Positions 1 through 10,839 of a DNA stretch of 64,000 nucleotides are shown here, one piece after another. This stretch comes from Xylogone sp. PMI_703 (lineage: Eukaryota; Ascomycota; Leotiomycetes). Positions within the stretch are counted from its first letter, which is position 1; every line of letters starts with the position of its first letter. The notes below the pieces were generated by a model. The model saw only the letters and a list, made by a program, of their open reading frames with translations. It was not told the origin of the DNA and did no database searches. The stretch covers positions 62,001 to 126,000 of the forward strand of contig JAJTUQ010000001.1 of NCBI GenBank assembly GCA_021399445.1. Direction: 5' to 3'. A program made the position numbers and the translations under genes.

Positions 1-1327
1 TATCGTAGTCATACAATGCCTCAGAGCTACGACTGAAGCCCTCGAAGTCATTGCTCGCAATCATCGCAGCCACTTTCTTGCCAGTAGCCGCTTCCACGTT
101 CTCCGGCAGGAACCAACGCTTGATGGTGGGTCCAACAAGCGCTTGCATACCTCCTTCTTGAGCAATCTTGATCCGTCCAGCCCATGCACCAGATGCGTTT
201 GGTGCAGATTTGACTCCACAATCACTCGCCAGAACCCTGTCCAGGCGCTCTGGGTACGTCAACGCGAACCTGAGCGCTGTAACACCTCCCAAGGAGACAC
301 CAACGACTGAATCGACCTTTTGGATCTTGAGCCCATCTAGCAGATGCGCTAGATCCGCTGCTAGGACTTCGGCTGTAATCTTGTCTTTAGATGTTACGGC
401 CCCACGACCACGGCTTTCATACCGCAAGAATCGATACTGGGGATGTAATCCGCCGAAGAGCGAGATGAACTCATCCCAGATCTCTAGGCTTGTCATCAAG
501 CTGTTTATAAACACCATAACTGGGGCATTGGGATCCGTGTTGCCTTCTAACCTATACGAACTCTTTGTGCCGTCCGCAAATGTGAAGAGGCTCTCGATGA
601 CGGCCTTTGGAGGTAATGTATCCAAAGCAGCCAAGTCGCGTGGCAATGGGCCAAAATTGTAGTGCAGGACATAGTTCCTTCGATCCTGGGTGGTATCAGT
701 CATAATGCGCTGTCTCCAGACAGTGCTCGTGGCGTATCTGAATTCTGGTCCACCGTTCCCATGGGATGATTTGTATTCATGGATGGCGAACCAATGTGGA
801 TCCTCACCTTCGTGAAAGCTAGGCGACAGCTTGAATCGCCTTGAACGCAGCCATCCAGGAATCTTTTCGAGCAATGGAATATGCTCGTCGATATACCACC
901 GATGGATATCCTCGGCCATTGCCTTCTTCTCCTCCTCGCTGGCTTTGGGTGGAAGGTACATGCGTAAAGTCATTATAAAGCCTGGCACTCGGTCGGTGTC
1001 ATTCACAGTACCTGTAGATATCTCTTCTTCATAGAGTTGGCGTGTGGTCTTGCTGATCTGAGCGAGAACATCCTGTTCACGCTTGGATGCATTTACACGC
1101 AGGTCCGTGTAGGCTGATGAGTTCATTAGGTCGAGATCTGTGAGATCGTAGACAGCCATCCATGGTGGACTCTCCCCATCCGTCGCCCGATAGCGACGCC
1201 CAGACGTCATGAAGGGGAGTTGAAGACGCAATGGGCCATGCTCGTTGTTGTACCAGTCCTCAAATGCAGCTCGACTCAGGGTTGGAGCATGCTCCATAGT
1301 TACGTAGAGAATCCCTGGCTTCCCCAT
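1..1327 (-). CDS. EthD-like double barrel fused to PcaD-like alpha/beta hydrolase (3' end outside window)
   Basis: The frame is open without a stop from the ATG at 1325-1327 to the left edge (442 codons seen). Residues about 5-100 and 116-215 look like two copies of an EthD/dimeric alpha+beta barrel: each carries an aromatic-x-x-EH motif (WYNNEH near 26, WYIDEH near 145). Residues about 245-442 are an alpha/beta hydrolase resembling 3-oxoadipate enol-lactonase (PcaD), with nucleophile motif GVSLGG (Ser about 345) and the family's conserved GGM...RWF stretch near 392-405. The catalytic His would lie outside the window. No intron is visible. The family suggests a small-ester or lactone hydrolase; the substrate is unknown and the barrel's role in the fusion is inference. 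Confidence 0.85.
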   Translation of the reverse strand, partial: MGKPGILYVTMEHAPTLSRAAFEDWYNNEHGPLRLQLPFMTSGRRYRATDGESPPWMAVYDLTDLDLMNSSAYTDLRVNASKREQDVLAQISKTTRQLYEEEISTGTVNDTDRVPGFIMTLRMYLPPKASEEEKKAMAEDIHRWYIDEHIPLLEKIPGWLRSRRFKLSPSFHEGEDPHWFAIHEYKSSHGNGGPEFRYATSTVWRQRIMTDTTQDRRNYVLHYNFGPLPRDLAALDTLPPKAVIESLFTFADGTKSSYRLEGNTDPNAPVMVFINSLMTSLEIWDEFISLFGGLHPQYRFLRYESRGRGAVTSKDKITAEVLAADLAHLLDGLKIQKVDSVVGVSLGGVTALRFALTYPERLDRVLASDCGVKSAPNASGAWAGRIKIAQEGGMQALVGPTIKRWFLPENVEAATGKKVAAMIASNDFEGFSRSSEALYDYD

Positions 1328-1540
1328 TTTTGGTAAGATCCAAGCTCGTCACAAATTATTACAGGAACAGACGAGGCGGTATAGACTTATTCTAGGGGAT
1401 GTATTATTATGTGCAAATGATCACTACTGTGACTTTGTGGAGGATAACGCAGTTAATAAATGAATTATGATCTGAATGAAATGGAAAAAATTCACAGCAA
1501 TAAAGCCAAAGGCAGAATAGCTGATAGTTGCTAAATTTGT

Positions 1541-2032
1541 CTAGGAGGCAACGCTACAAGCGCGGGAATAGCTCCGGTCCGCAATCCATTTTCCGAGCGC
1601 CTCAACTGGAAAATTCCCCAGTAGTCCCGCCCTCTTCTTCTCCACAGACCTGCCCCCGTGTTGGGGATCCGTAGAGAGCTGCACGTCCCTAAGTGAAAGA
1701 GAATTCAACTGGAACTTCGTAAAGTAATAATGTAACACAACGCCCTTGGAGGGACAAGTTCCCACGTACGGGCTGTCCTCTAAAGTATACATGAGCATAT
1801 CATGACGAAACAGTAAGAGAGGAAGCACAGTGACAAATAACATACCTGACTTTGGTTCCCACTTCATCCGCCAAGTTTCAATTTCTACGTTGAAACCTCT
1901 TAGCGCACGGAAATCCGCTTCCTCCAGCGGCTGCTCTATATCAGATCCAAATTTGCAGTACGCATTTGTAAGACTTAAAAACAAAGCGACCTAGACAATC
2001 ATCCTGACGGCTTCTGGTCCAGCAGACGGATA
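1541..2032 (-). pseudogene. 3' part of a disrupted fungal transcription-factor gene
   Basis: Fragment of the fungal-specific transcription-factor domain. It reads VALFLSLTNAYCKFG, later FNVEIETWRMKW, then VVLHYYFTKFQLNSLSLR, which resembles the amphipathic middle of zinc-cluster regulators. A plausible intron (donor GTATGT near 1849, acceptor TTTAG near 1783) joins two pieces in frame. Another acceptor (TTTTTTACAG) sits at 2033. A stop lies between the first residues and VALFL, so the segment is broken. It has the same strand as the N-terminal fragment at 5199-5488. I read both as one gene split by the MULE between them. Confidence 0.6.
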
Positions 2033-2368
2033 CTGTAAAAAAGCTTTTATGAATTTTAATGTCCTTACTCTCATGGAAAATCAGAGGACGGTTTATATGC
2101 TATACTGAAATGATGATCGCAGACGTACAAAAGATACAATAACTTTGTATACTCGAATTAATCTGGCTTACCGGGAAACAGCTTTTGAAGACTCTAATGT
2201 AAGCCCATTTCTGTTGCAATTCTTATAACATGGCCAGACAACATCTAGCTGATAACGGTTAAAAGTTAAAGTTAATAAGACGGATATGAACGTAAAATAA
2301 CAAGTATCAAATATATCATTCCTGTCAGGGATATAAAGTACAGTAACTGATAATATGGCTATTAAAAG
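2033..2368. other. AT-rich stretch without a recognisable gene
   Basis: AT-rich sequence between the regulator fragment and the left end of the MULE. It may hold a mutated intron or exon of the split regulator, but I could not read coding sequence in it. Confidence 0.5.
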
Positions 2369-2450
2369 TAGGGTATACTTAAATCCACTTGGGCGTGTCC
2401 CTAAATCAACTTAACACAGACTACTTCAACGTGTGTATGGCCGACACCGG
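2369..2450 (+). repeat. left terminal inverted repeat of the MULE
   Basis: 82 nt starting TAGGGTATACTTAAATCC and ending CCGACACCGG. It is the reverse complement of 5117-5198 with only a handful of differences, mostly transitions. Confidence 0.9.
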
Positions 2451-2585
2451 AGCATTGTTCGTACAACTTCGCCTCGTGATCGTATACAAATTAATACTGT
2501 ACAAAGAGACTCAGTTATACAACCCGTGATTCTCATAATGATTTAAGCATAAATATATATATTTCCTAATATAGCAATAGTGAAG

Positions 2586-4782
2586 TTATTTTGAGATTAC
2601 TATATATTCTTGAGTCTTTTGAGACTCAACTTCAGCCGAGACTATTATGTACTCTTGGGTCTTTTGAGACTTAATTTCGGTATTATCTTTTTCGTCCCAC
2701 CCCACCAAGTTTATCATTCTCTCGTCAGCTAATATAACTGTATCTTCAATAGAATCTGTATGGTAAATTGATGAAATACCACGCTGGTAGGCCCTTTCTC
2801 GCATGGTCCCCGGCTTGTATGAATCAATCCCAAGCTCTCTGATTCGCTGTAAGCCTACGTTGCTAGTTATACAGCCAGACCTGTGATTTCCCAAGGGAGA
2901 GGTTGCCCTTGAAGTTGAAGATTGTAGAGCTGGTGGAGCTGAACTAGAAGATAGTTCAAAGGCAGAGGGTAACCGCCTGGTACCAGATATTATATTAATA
3001 TCTGATCTCTGGCCTTTATTAAGAACTTCTTTAGGCTTGCTTTTACTTTTCACAATCTGTGGGTTGAGAATAAGCTCTCGAATGTTCAAAGACAAAGAAA
3101 TACTTTCATCTGGCCTAATATAGTACTAATAAACATATATCTTCAGGGAGAATTACGTTATTATCTCTTTGCCTTCTCTATATCATATAATAATATGGTA
3201 ATCCTAAAGTACGTTCAACTATATAATTATACTCCGGTAAAGTAATAGATTAGTCTTTGGGAAGCTTTGCTTGTTCAGCTATTATCTTCTTTAGTATATA
3301 ATTATATATATTGCCTTTAACAGCAGCTAAAAGAGAGATATTTAAGTTATGTTTTTGACGAAGTTGTTCTTAGGATTTAGTTATATTGATGTCATTATGC
3401 TGAGCTTTCCAGAAATATATAAGACGATCGAATATATCTTTCAAATCTCTGTTTCCTCGTTATAAATAGTCTTTTAAAACATTATAATAACTTTTGATGA
3501 TTGATGTGACAAGTACTCCAAAATATAACTGTTGATTAACTCAATATCGAATTAACTTTTTTTTCTATGGGACTAACTAAGTGTTTTCTGTATATTGAAC
3601 TGTATTATTGGGGAAAGAATAAAACTGTATAAGATTTGATATATAAACTTTAAAAGTAAGAGAATTTAAAAGATTTCTTTAAACTTGAAGGAACTCTCAG
3701 AATTAGGGGTATTTTTGTATGACTTCATCTTTTATAATTAGTGCTAAAAAGAACTTCTTAGTTCTAGCTAATATGTTTATATTAATATATTATCAACAAA
3801 GGAAGTGACTAAATTCCAGGAAGAATATATTAATACTATTCATCAAGGCTAATTCTTTATTAGTTACAATAAAAACTGGCTTTGGAATAAAGTACTTTTG
3901 CATTAACTCTTGTACTTATACCAAAACTTAATTATAAACATTTTCTTTCTTATTTGAAAAAAATGTTAACCTAACTTGAATAATCTTATTTCTACTAATT
4001 ATAATATAAATATTAAGTAATGACATACAGAATTGATTAGTTTTATATGTACAATCCATCAATATAACGTTAAAGTATTGTTGATATAAAGTAATCATAT
4101 CCGGATAAATATAAAAAAGATAAATTAGCTGTTTGTTAGAGTTAAGTAAGTATGACAGATTAAAGCCCTTTTGCTGTAAATATTTTCTGATCTGTTAATA
4201 AATAGTTAAAACAGAACATGGTCATATATACAATAGCCATTGAATTAGTGTCTAGTTATCTAATTCTTCATTTTTTACACTTTGAGTAATATTTGTAATA
4301 TTACTTTTAGTTATCAAAACCTCCAGGTATTCTATACACAAAAAGCTCAGGATTTGAGTATTCTGAACTCCAGCTTTAGCCTTGGATAAAATCAAAGTAC
4401 GTAGATGAGGATCCAGTGTACTATTTTTATACACTGGATAAGCTACAGCCGATGTAGAGGTATTATAGTTATGAATAGCTTCAATAACCTGGACTTTCCA
4501 ATTATCGCCTTCCTTTTTTGCTGCCACTTTCATCTTATAGCCACACTTTTTAGTAGAACCATTACATTGTTTGGAAGGATGAACATCAGGTCTTTTGCCT
4601 TTTGACTAGTATGAACCGCCTCGATCGCAAATATACATAACTTTATTCTGTTATTTATCCCGAGCAGTAAAAGTATAGCCGTTTTTACACGCAAACGCCT
4701 GAATTGCTGTGTATAACGATAGTAGATCAGAATAATATGCCTCTGGTAGAGCAGGACTATATGGAGAAGTAATAGTTGCCAT
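2586..4782 (-). pseudogene. MULE transposase relic (FAR1-type N-terminus, degenerate middle)
   Basis: The reading starts at the ATG at 4780-4782. It gives a tyrosine/alanine-rich start, then FACKNGYTFTARDK, an in-frame TAA, the motif YICDRGGSY, a TAG, then HPSKQCNGSTKKCGYK and WKVQVIEAIHNYN. This is the C...C...H...H layout of the FAR1/FLYWCH-like domain at the start of fungal MULE transposases. The middle (about 3100-4250) is shredded. An open stretch at 2586-3095 gives a Ser-rich transposase C-terminus with LQRIRELGIDSYKPGT and ends in two copies of SQKTQEYI.VS. Stops replacing Gln codons point to RIP. No function is expected. Confidence 0.75.
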
Positions 4783-5116
4783 TGGATGAAGGGTTATGGT
4801 TAGCAAAAAGTGGTAAGAAATGGTGGTGCCGGCTGAAAAGTATAATGATTCAAGGAAACACAAGAATAGATTCAAGATCGTTAAATTCGTTGTATATTCT
4901 GAGAGCTACAGCAAGTCTATATATACTACTATATAACGTGGCTATATAACTATAACAATACTGGTAACTATTGCTTACCGCAAAGTTGAGTGATCTCTAC
5001 TGTATAGATACGGTATGGAATGACGGTCATAAGTATTATGTGCTTATGGGCCCGGCAGTCGGTTGATACTTAGGATTACTAACAAAATGTATGGGGGGGA
5101 GAGTCACGTCGGACAT

Positions 5117-5198
5117 CCGATGTCGGCCATACAAGCGTTGAAGTGGTCTGTGTTAAGTTGATTTAGGGACACGCCCAAGTGGATTTAAGTATACCCTA
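5117..5198 (-). repeat. right terminal inverted repeat of the MULE
   Basis: Reverse complement of the 2369-2450 repeat. It ends in CCCTA at 5194-5198. Coding sequence of the split regulator runs straight into it from the right. Confidence 0.9.
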
Positions 5199-5488
5199 AA
5201 GGTAAAGATACGATTGCTTAACAGAAGCCAAGTTCGGATGGCGATTCCACCCCAGAGGAAGTGATTCATCTTTTGGCTGAAAATCTGAAAGAGGTCTTCA
5301 GCTTCCTTGAGAGGGAGCAATCCATGGGATATGAAGTCACCCTCCACTCCATTTACTGTCAGCGGTCGATTTGGCGGATTACTTCGTAAATTCCTTAGTT
5401 TAGTAACCTCGAACAAGCTGCGCATTGGAGCAGAGACGAGCTCAGGTTCGGCTTCTGGTTCTTGGGAATTCTCCTGGGTCATCGACAT
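5199..5488 (-). pseudogene. 5' part of the transcription-factor gene split by the MULE
   Basis: From the ATG at 5486-5488 the frame reads an acidic start, then SLFEVTKLRNLRSNPPNR, a glycine/aspartate turn, and PLKEAEDLFQIFSQKMNHFL followed by WGGIA. This is the N-terminal signature of a family of fungal regulators, where it normally follows the zinc cluster. No zinc cluster is visible here; an in-frame TAA lies 36 nt upstream of the ATG, so an upstream exon is missing or mutated. After WGGIA the family similarity fades, and the frame then enters the transposon repeat. The other half is at 1541-2032. Confidence 0.65.
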
Positions 5489-6392
5489 TATCGCCGTTTC
5501 CGCACGTGGGACTACACTTAATTACGGGTCATATGGCGAAGGCCCGTAATTGGATATATCATTCAAACCATTGCGTCAGAGAAGGTCAGCCACAGCAGCT
5601 TGGAGCTGCGTAGTCTTCGCTGTAGCAATTCTCTTCCAGCTGCATGAAGGCCTGTTAGCTCTACAGATCATAATAGACAGGTAGAATGGAGGACCAACTT
5701 TGTCGAACTCGATGGTAGACTATTAGGCTTATATATCACGTGATGCGACACGTGACTGCTTCTCAACTAAACTAAGATATCCTAAAAGTATCCATTCCTC
5801 TGTATCTCTTGCGTTTGAATATTCGGCCAAGATATCTTGGTAGTATAGTATTATATAAACACCTTGAGTTTACAATGCATTTAGGTCTGGTGGCGACGGT
5901 AGGCGGACAACCAACACTAATCCCGTGACTCTATATTTCTGGAGGCATACCTCCGTCCTCTATTGTATGGGCATCGCGCCACGTTCCGGAACATTTGTTC
6001 AAGAGCATCTGTGTTTCATTTACTACATGTGAACGCTGCCAAGAGAGTTCTCTATTTGCCCTTCTCTCACTTTGCAGCCACCTGGACAAAGACTTGTTTC
6101 TCATTGGCATAGCGACCAAACTAATGCCTGAGGCTACTATTCACCACAACCCCAAAACGTAGAGCAATCTAGCCATATTATTGGCCCCTAATACGGCTAG
6201 GCCTACCTTAGCTGCACGGACCACTACAGCTATGTCCACGTGATAGCCTCGGTGCTCACTCGTGACGACACAGTGCCGGTCTCATTTAGCATCTACCTCC
6301 CAACAATCATTTCCTCCTTTGAAGTCATCCAAGCTGCTGTGCTACTTTCTTTTGTTTTCATATTGTATTCATCGTTTCATCCCATAATTTAG
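5489..6392. other. intergenic region with a small inverted repeat
   Basis: No gene recognised. A hairpin-capable inverted repeat with 9-bp arms (AATTACGGG at 5520-5528, CCCGTAATT at 5543-5551) and a 14-nt loop lies close upstream of the split regulator. The right half is the promoter region of the ATG15 gene. Confidence 0.5.
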
Positions 6393-8434
6393 ATGGCACG
6401 ACGCAAGACTCCGGTGCGAAAATGTCCATCAGCCGGCAGCGTCACCGCTGGGGTTGTGTTATCGTTCCTAGCGTTATCGTTGCCCATCGCTGCCTCCAGA
6501 GACGCGCCGATACTCAGTGATCCAGAGCCGCTTCTCCTTCCGCCTTTCCCAACAGATCCGACTCTTCAACAGCCTCCATCAAATACGCATGTCTTTGTAA
6601 GTTACCTGAACATTCATGCAGGCTGCGTTAGCGGCAAATTTGCTGACCGTATCGTAAAATAGACCCTTAGACACATATTCCACCATGGGGCGCATCGCTA
6701 TCCCAACTTACACAGGCGGGCTGATATCACATCTTCTGGACTTTCCGGCTCAACGGTGTGGCTAGAGTCAGAGGACGGGCATTTAGATAAAATTACCTCA
6801 CCTCTTATCGCCAGAAGTCGACCGACCAAGATAGAACGACTAAAAGATCGGCGGCCAGAAATCGTGGACCCGATGGTTGTGGCAGCAAGAGAGACTGGGG
6901 AGGTCTGGTCACTATCTCCATCTGCATGGACTATCGATGATGTCCCAGGCCCGAATGTTACCGACAAAGAAACGGTCATTACATTTGCACAGATGGCGGC
7001 GAATGCATACGTCCCCGAACCAGGCACCGGCGACTGGAAGGATGTGAATGGGGGGTACAATGTCACTGACGACTTTGGCTGGGAAACTGATGGACTTCGG
7101 GGTCACATATATGCCGACGAAACAAATTCGACAGTCGTGATCGGCTTAAAAGGCACTTCGCTTGCTGTGTATGACGGCGAAGGTACGACTACCAATGACA
7201 AGGAGAACGACAACCTATTCTTCAGTTGCTGTTGTGGACAACAGGGCAACCCAATGTATAGACAAGTTTGTGATTGTGCAACCGGGACTTACACCTGTGA
7301 TATTTCCTGCGTCCGCAAAAACCTGAAGCAGGAGAACCGATATTATGCTGCCGCTAGACACCTCTATTCAAACGTTACGGCCTTATACCCAGGAGCGACT
7401 ATTATGATGTCTGGTCATAGCCTAGGTGGTGCCGTATCATCTATGCTTGGTTTGACATATGGCCTGCCGGTCCTTTCCTTCCAGGCTGTGCCAGATGCGT
7501 TACCCGTAAGCCGACTGGGCTTACCCACACCTCCATACTCCAACCCCCGATCACCACAGAAACGGCAATACACAGGTGCTTATCATTTTGGACATACGGC
7601 AGACCCAATATATATGGGAACTTGTAATGGGGCCACAGCAGTAAGTTTTCTCGCTACAGTATACTCTCATCCAAATCTAACACTCTCAAACAGACATGCA
7701 GTTACGCAGGTTACGCCTTAGAAACTTCGTGCCACACAGGACAAGAATGCGTTTACGATGTTGTGGGTGATAAAGGCTGGAGAGTCAGCATCTTGACGCA
7801 CCGAATTATACGTGTGATTGAGGATGTCCTAAAGGCTTACGATGCCGTCCCCGAGTGCAGATATACGACCGAATGTCAAGACTGTGCATTGTGGAAAGAA
7901 GTGGAGGGAAATAAAACAACTTCCACTTCTACCACTTCGACAAAGACAAGAACTCGAACTTCAACGTGTCAAACTCCGGGCTGGTGGGGCTGTCTTGACG
8001 AGACCTCTACAGGGCCAACTACAACCACCACAACAACCACGTCCACATCGACATCGACATGCAAGACACCTGGTTGGTTTGGATGCAATGATCCGAAAAC
8101 TACGACAACGAGTTCACCGACGACGACAACGACAACATCCAGCACCGGCACTTCTACGACTTGTCATTCCAAAGGCTACTTTGGTGGATGCTATGACCCT
8201 ACCACCTCCTCAAGCTCTTCTCTTCCACAGCTCACTTCAACGACCTGCTATACTCCGGGCTACTTCTGGGGATGTCATGATGCAACGGCTACAGAGTCGA
8301 ATAAGCATACTATAACCACTCCCCCCAACTTGCCCAGTTCAACTCCTGCGCCTACGGCAGCCACTACCCATAAATGCACTTCCTCAGGATGGTTGGGACT
8401 AGTGTGTCTGGATCCATCGCCCGATGAACTATAA
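6393..8434 (+). CDS. ATG15: Atg15-type autophagic class 3 lipase
   Basis: Exons 6393-6596, 6663-7640 and 7694-8434 give about 640 aa, normal for the family. Residues about 17-35 form a hydrophobic segment (signal anchor). TLRHIFHHG after intron 1 is the Atg15 hallmark just before the lipase domain. The nucleophile elbow is GHSLGG (Ser about 321), with several Cys pairs before it. Atg15 breaks down autophagic and multivesicular membranes in the vacuole; that role is family knowledge. The C-terminal about 170 residues are Thr/Ser-rich and carry five spaced modules of the form C-x3-G-[WY]-[WFL]-x(1,3)-C ([24 protein letters not shown] and so on). Introns are 66 and 53 nt. The frame across both joins is exact. 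Confidence 0.92.
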
Positions 8435-9177
8435 TACTTGGTACTTTCAACAAATGCATAGGAGCTTATTAGGAAAGAGTAAAACATGGAATAAGCATCA
8501 AGGGAACGACGAAGGGTTGAGAACTTGGAATAGGAGAATCTTAATACATACGGAGTACGGCTGATGCTTTATCATGTTTTTTTTTTAGCAGTTTCAATTG
8601 TATAAATTGATGTTCAAAACGGTAAGAATAGTAAATAGGAGTGCTTGGATCATCGTGTTTCCTAGCACAAATCACGGAGTAACCATAATAGAATAGAATT
8701 TAGAACTTATCCAGACATGATATTGGTTTTTGACTGTGACTAGTAAGTAGTGGCGTTTTACTAGTGCTTTTCCACTTGGGGTAAATAACTTTCCCCAGAT
8801 TTGGGTTGGAGAAAGCAGTGGGGGGGGGGGGGGGGGGGGGGTATGCCGGTGAAGCTCTGCCCGAGTTCGGCATTTATTATTGCGGGAGTGGGTAATAAGT
8901 CTACGAACGTCAATCTTTCTTGACATGCTGTTGGGGCTCTAGAGGAATAGTCCGGTTCCGCAGCTTTCTGATTAGGGGACAAAAGAAATATAATAATGAT
9001 TCAAGCCACTTATTTTCATTTTGTTTCTAATTGTATCGTTACTATCGATTGTTGATCCTGTGGATTGTAGAGAATTGCGCTCAACTTTGACCACTCAAGA
9101 GAGTGGGATCTTGTTCACCAGAGAGCTTATATCGATCAATTCAGAGTTGCATGAACAGCACTCAGGAGTAGCTCACA
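8435..9177. other. intergenic region with a long G homopolymer
   Basis: No gene recognised between ATG15 and the flavocytochrome b2-like gene. It contains a poly-G run at 8820-8841. Confidence 0.6.
8820..8841 (+). repeat. 22-nt poly-G tract
   Basis: Twenty-two consecutive G residues, about 340 bp upstream of the next start codon. A run like this can form a G-quadruplex and is prone to slippage, so its exact length may be uncertain. Confidence 0.95.
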
Positions 9178-10839
9178 ATGACAAAAGTTATCTCGGTCAC
9201 CGAGATTTCTAAACACAATAGTCCCCAAGATGTGTGGATTGTGGTGGATGGGAAGGTGTACGATATGACCAAGTTTACGCCAGAACACCCTGGTGGAGCA
9301 GAGAGTGAGCTTCAATACCGCCAATTCTGAAACTTCAAGGGCTTGATTTTATAGTACTAACAATACATCACCTAGTAATCTTACGATACGCCGGCCGCGA
9401 TGCAAGCAACGCCTATAATGAAGTCCATGCACCATCACTCATAAAAAAATCCCTTCCGGTTTCGAAACACCTAGGCAAGCTCGACCCCAATAGCATTACC
9501 GCCCAATGGCTGAAACCTCAACCATCTGTGGCCACTGCATCTACACCCTCTGGAAAGCCACCTCTCAGCACGCTGATCAATGTTCACGACTTTGTCGAAG
9601 CAGCCCGGATCTCTCTTGCACCCAAGACTTGGGCGTTCTATTCTTCTGCAGCAACGGACCTACACTCATTCCGTCGAAACATGTCCGCATACTCGGATAT
9701 TACTCTCCGACCACGAGTCCTCATAGATGTAAAGGTAGTAGATACTCGAACGCAAATGCTGGGCCAGGATATGAGCTTCCCCATCTTCTGTGCACCAGCC
9801 GCCATGGCCAGATTAGTCCACCCCGAAGGGGAAAAGCTGCTGGCAAGAGGGTGTCAAAAGGCCCGGATACCACAGTGCATCAGCTCGAATGCGAGCTTTC
9901 CTCTCCAGGAGATTTTTGAATCTCTCGAGAATAATAACGCTGAGGAAGGGGGGTACCGCCCCCCAATCTTCTTTCAGCTCTATGTCGACAAGAACCGTTC
10001 CAAGAGCGAGAAATTAGTTGCGCAGGCGGAGAAACTGGGCTGTAAAGCCATCTTCTTGACAGTGGACTCTCCGTTACCTGGGAAGAGAGAGGCAGATGAA
10101 CGGCTTAAAGCCGATGAGTCAATCTCAACGCCCATGACGGGCGCTCAGGCCAAAAACGATAGCAAGGGCGGCTCGCTGGGTCGCATCATGGGAGGCTACA
10201 TCGATCCAGCGCTGTGCTGGGACGATATAGCTTGGTTGCGGAAGCACACCTCTCTTCCTATCATCTTGAAGGGCGTTATGACTTCGCTAGATGCGCGAAG
10301 GGCAATGGAGATTGGTGTTGATGGGATCGTGTTAAGTAACCATGGGGGCCGGAACTTGGATACCGCGCCGGCACCAGTGTTAGTGTTACTAGAGCTGCAG
10401 AAGAATTGCCCGGAGGTGTTTGATAAGATGGAGGTCTTCGTCGATGGGGGAATTACGAGGGGGACTGATATTTTTAAGGCTTTATGTATTGGCGCTAGAG
10501 CGGTTGGGATTGGGCGAGGGTTCTTGTATTCGCTGAATTATGGTGAGGAGGGTGTGGAAAAGTTTATTGAAAGTATGTCCCTTTATGTTTCATTGATCAC
10601 TTTCTCTTTCCTTTCCATCTTACCCTAAGAGTGAAGAAGGTATTTAAAGATAAGAGATGATGCTAATACGTGCTACAGTCCTTAGGGATGAGCTTGAAAC
10701 CACGATGAGACTAATGGGCATTACGGACCTCTCTCAAGTCCATCCTGGACTTGTTAATACTGGAGCAGTAGACCACTTAATTCCTGATGGTAACGAAGAG
10801 CATCCTTACGCGCGATGGAGACCAAAGGCTCGTATATAG
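9178..10839 (+). CDS. flavocytochrome b2-like L-2-hydroxyacid dehydrogenase (cytochrome b5 + FMN domains)
   Basis: Exons 9178-9304, 9376-10572 and 10679-10839 give 494 aa. Residues 1-80 are a cytochrome b5 domain with the heme motif EHPGG (about 37-41). Residues about 110-470 are the FMN-dependent alpha-hydroxyacid dehydrogenase barrel: FQLYV, LTVDSP, Lys in IILKGV (about 341), the catalytic SNHGGRNLD (His about 365, Arg three residues on) and the FMN-phosphate stretch VFVDGGITRGTD. Known relatives oxidise L-lactate and pass electrons to cytochrome c. The start has no mitochondrial presequence (heme domain begins almost at once), unlike yeast Cyb2, so a cytosolic location or a different hydroxyacid substrate is possible. 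Splice joins restore HPGGAEIILRYAGRDA and KFIEILRDEL. Confidence 0.92.

Larger units (their letters stand above)
2369..5198 (-). mobile_element. RIP-damaged Mutator-like (MULE) DNA transposon
   Basis: About 2.83 kb bounded by long inverted repeats (2369-2450 and 5117-5198), each beginning TAGGGTATACTTAAATCC. The interior is very AT-rich and encodes, on the minus strand, a FAR1-like DNA-binding start and a recognisable transposase C-terminus separated by many stops. Two early stops sit where glutamine codons are expected, as C-to-T change would give, which fits RIP. Flanks ATTAAAAG and AGGTAAAG are only loosely alike, so an 8-bp target duplication is possible but not shown. The element is almost certainly inactive. 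It lies inside a regulator gene. Confidence 0.85.

Noticed and set aside
168..662. 164-codon plus-strand frame at the left edge
   Set aside because: Antisense shadow of the EthD-hydrolase gene, whose minus-strand reading matches conserved motifs throughout.
7842..8315. 157-codon plus-strand frame and 60-codon minus-strand frame inside the Atg15 tail
   Set aside because: They are alternative readings of the Thr-rich repeat region of ATG15.
8423..8434. C-terminal DEL of Atg15 as an ER-retention signal
   Set aside because: The last four residues PDEL do not fit the K/H/R/Q/S/A-[DENQ]-E-L consensus, and Atg15 is expected to travel to the vacuole.
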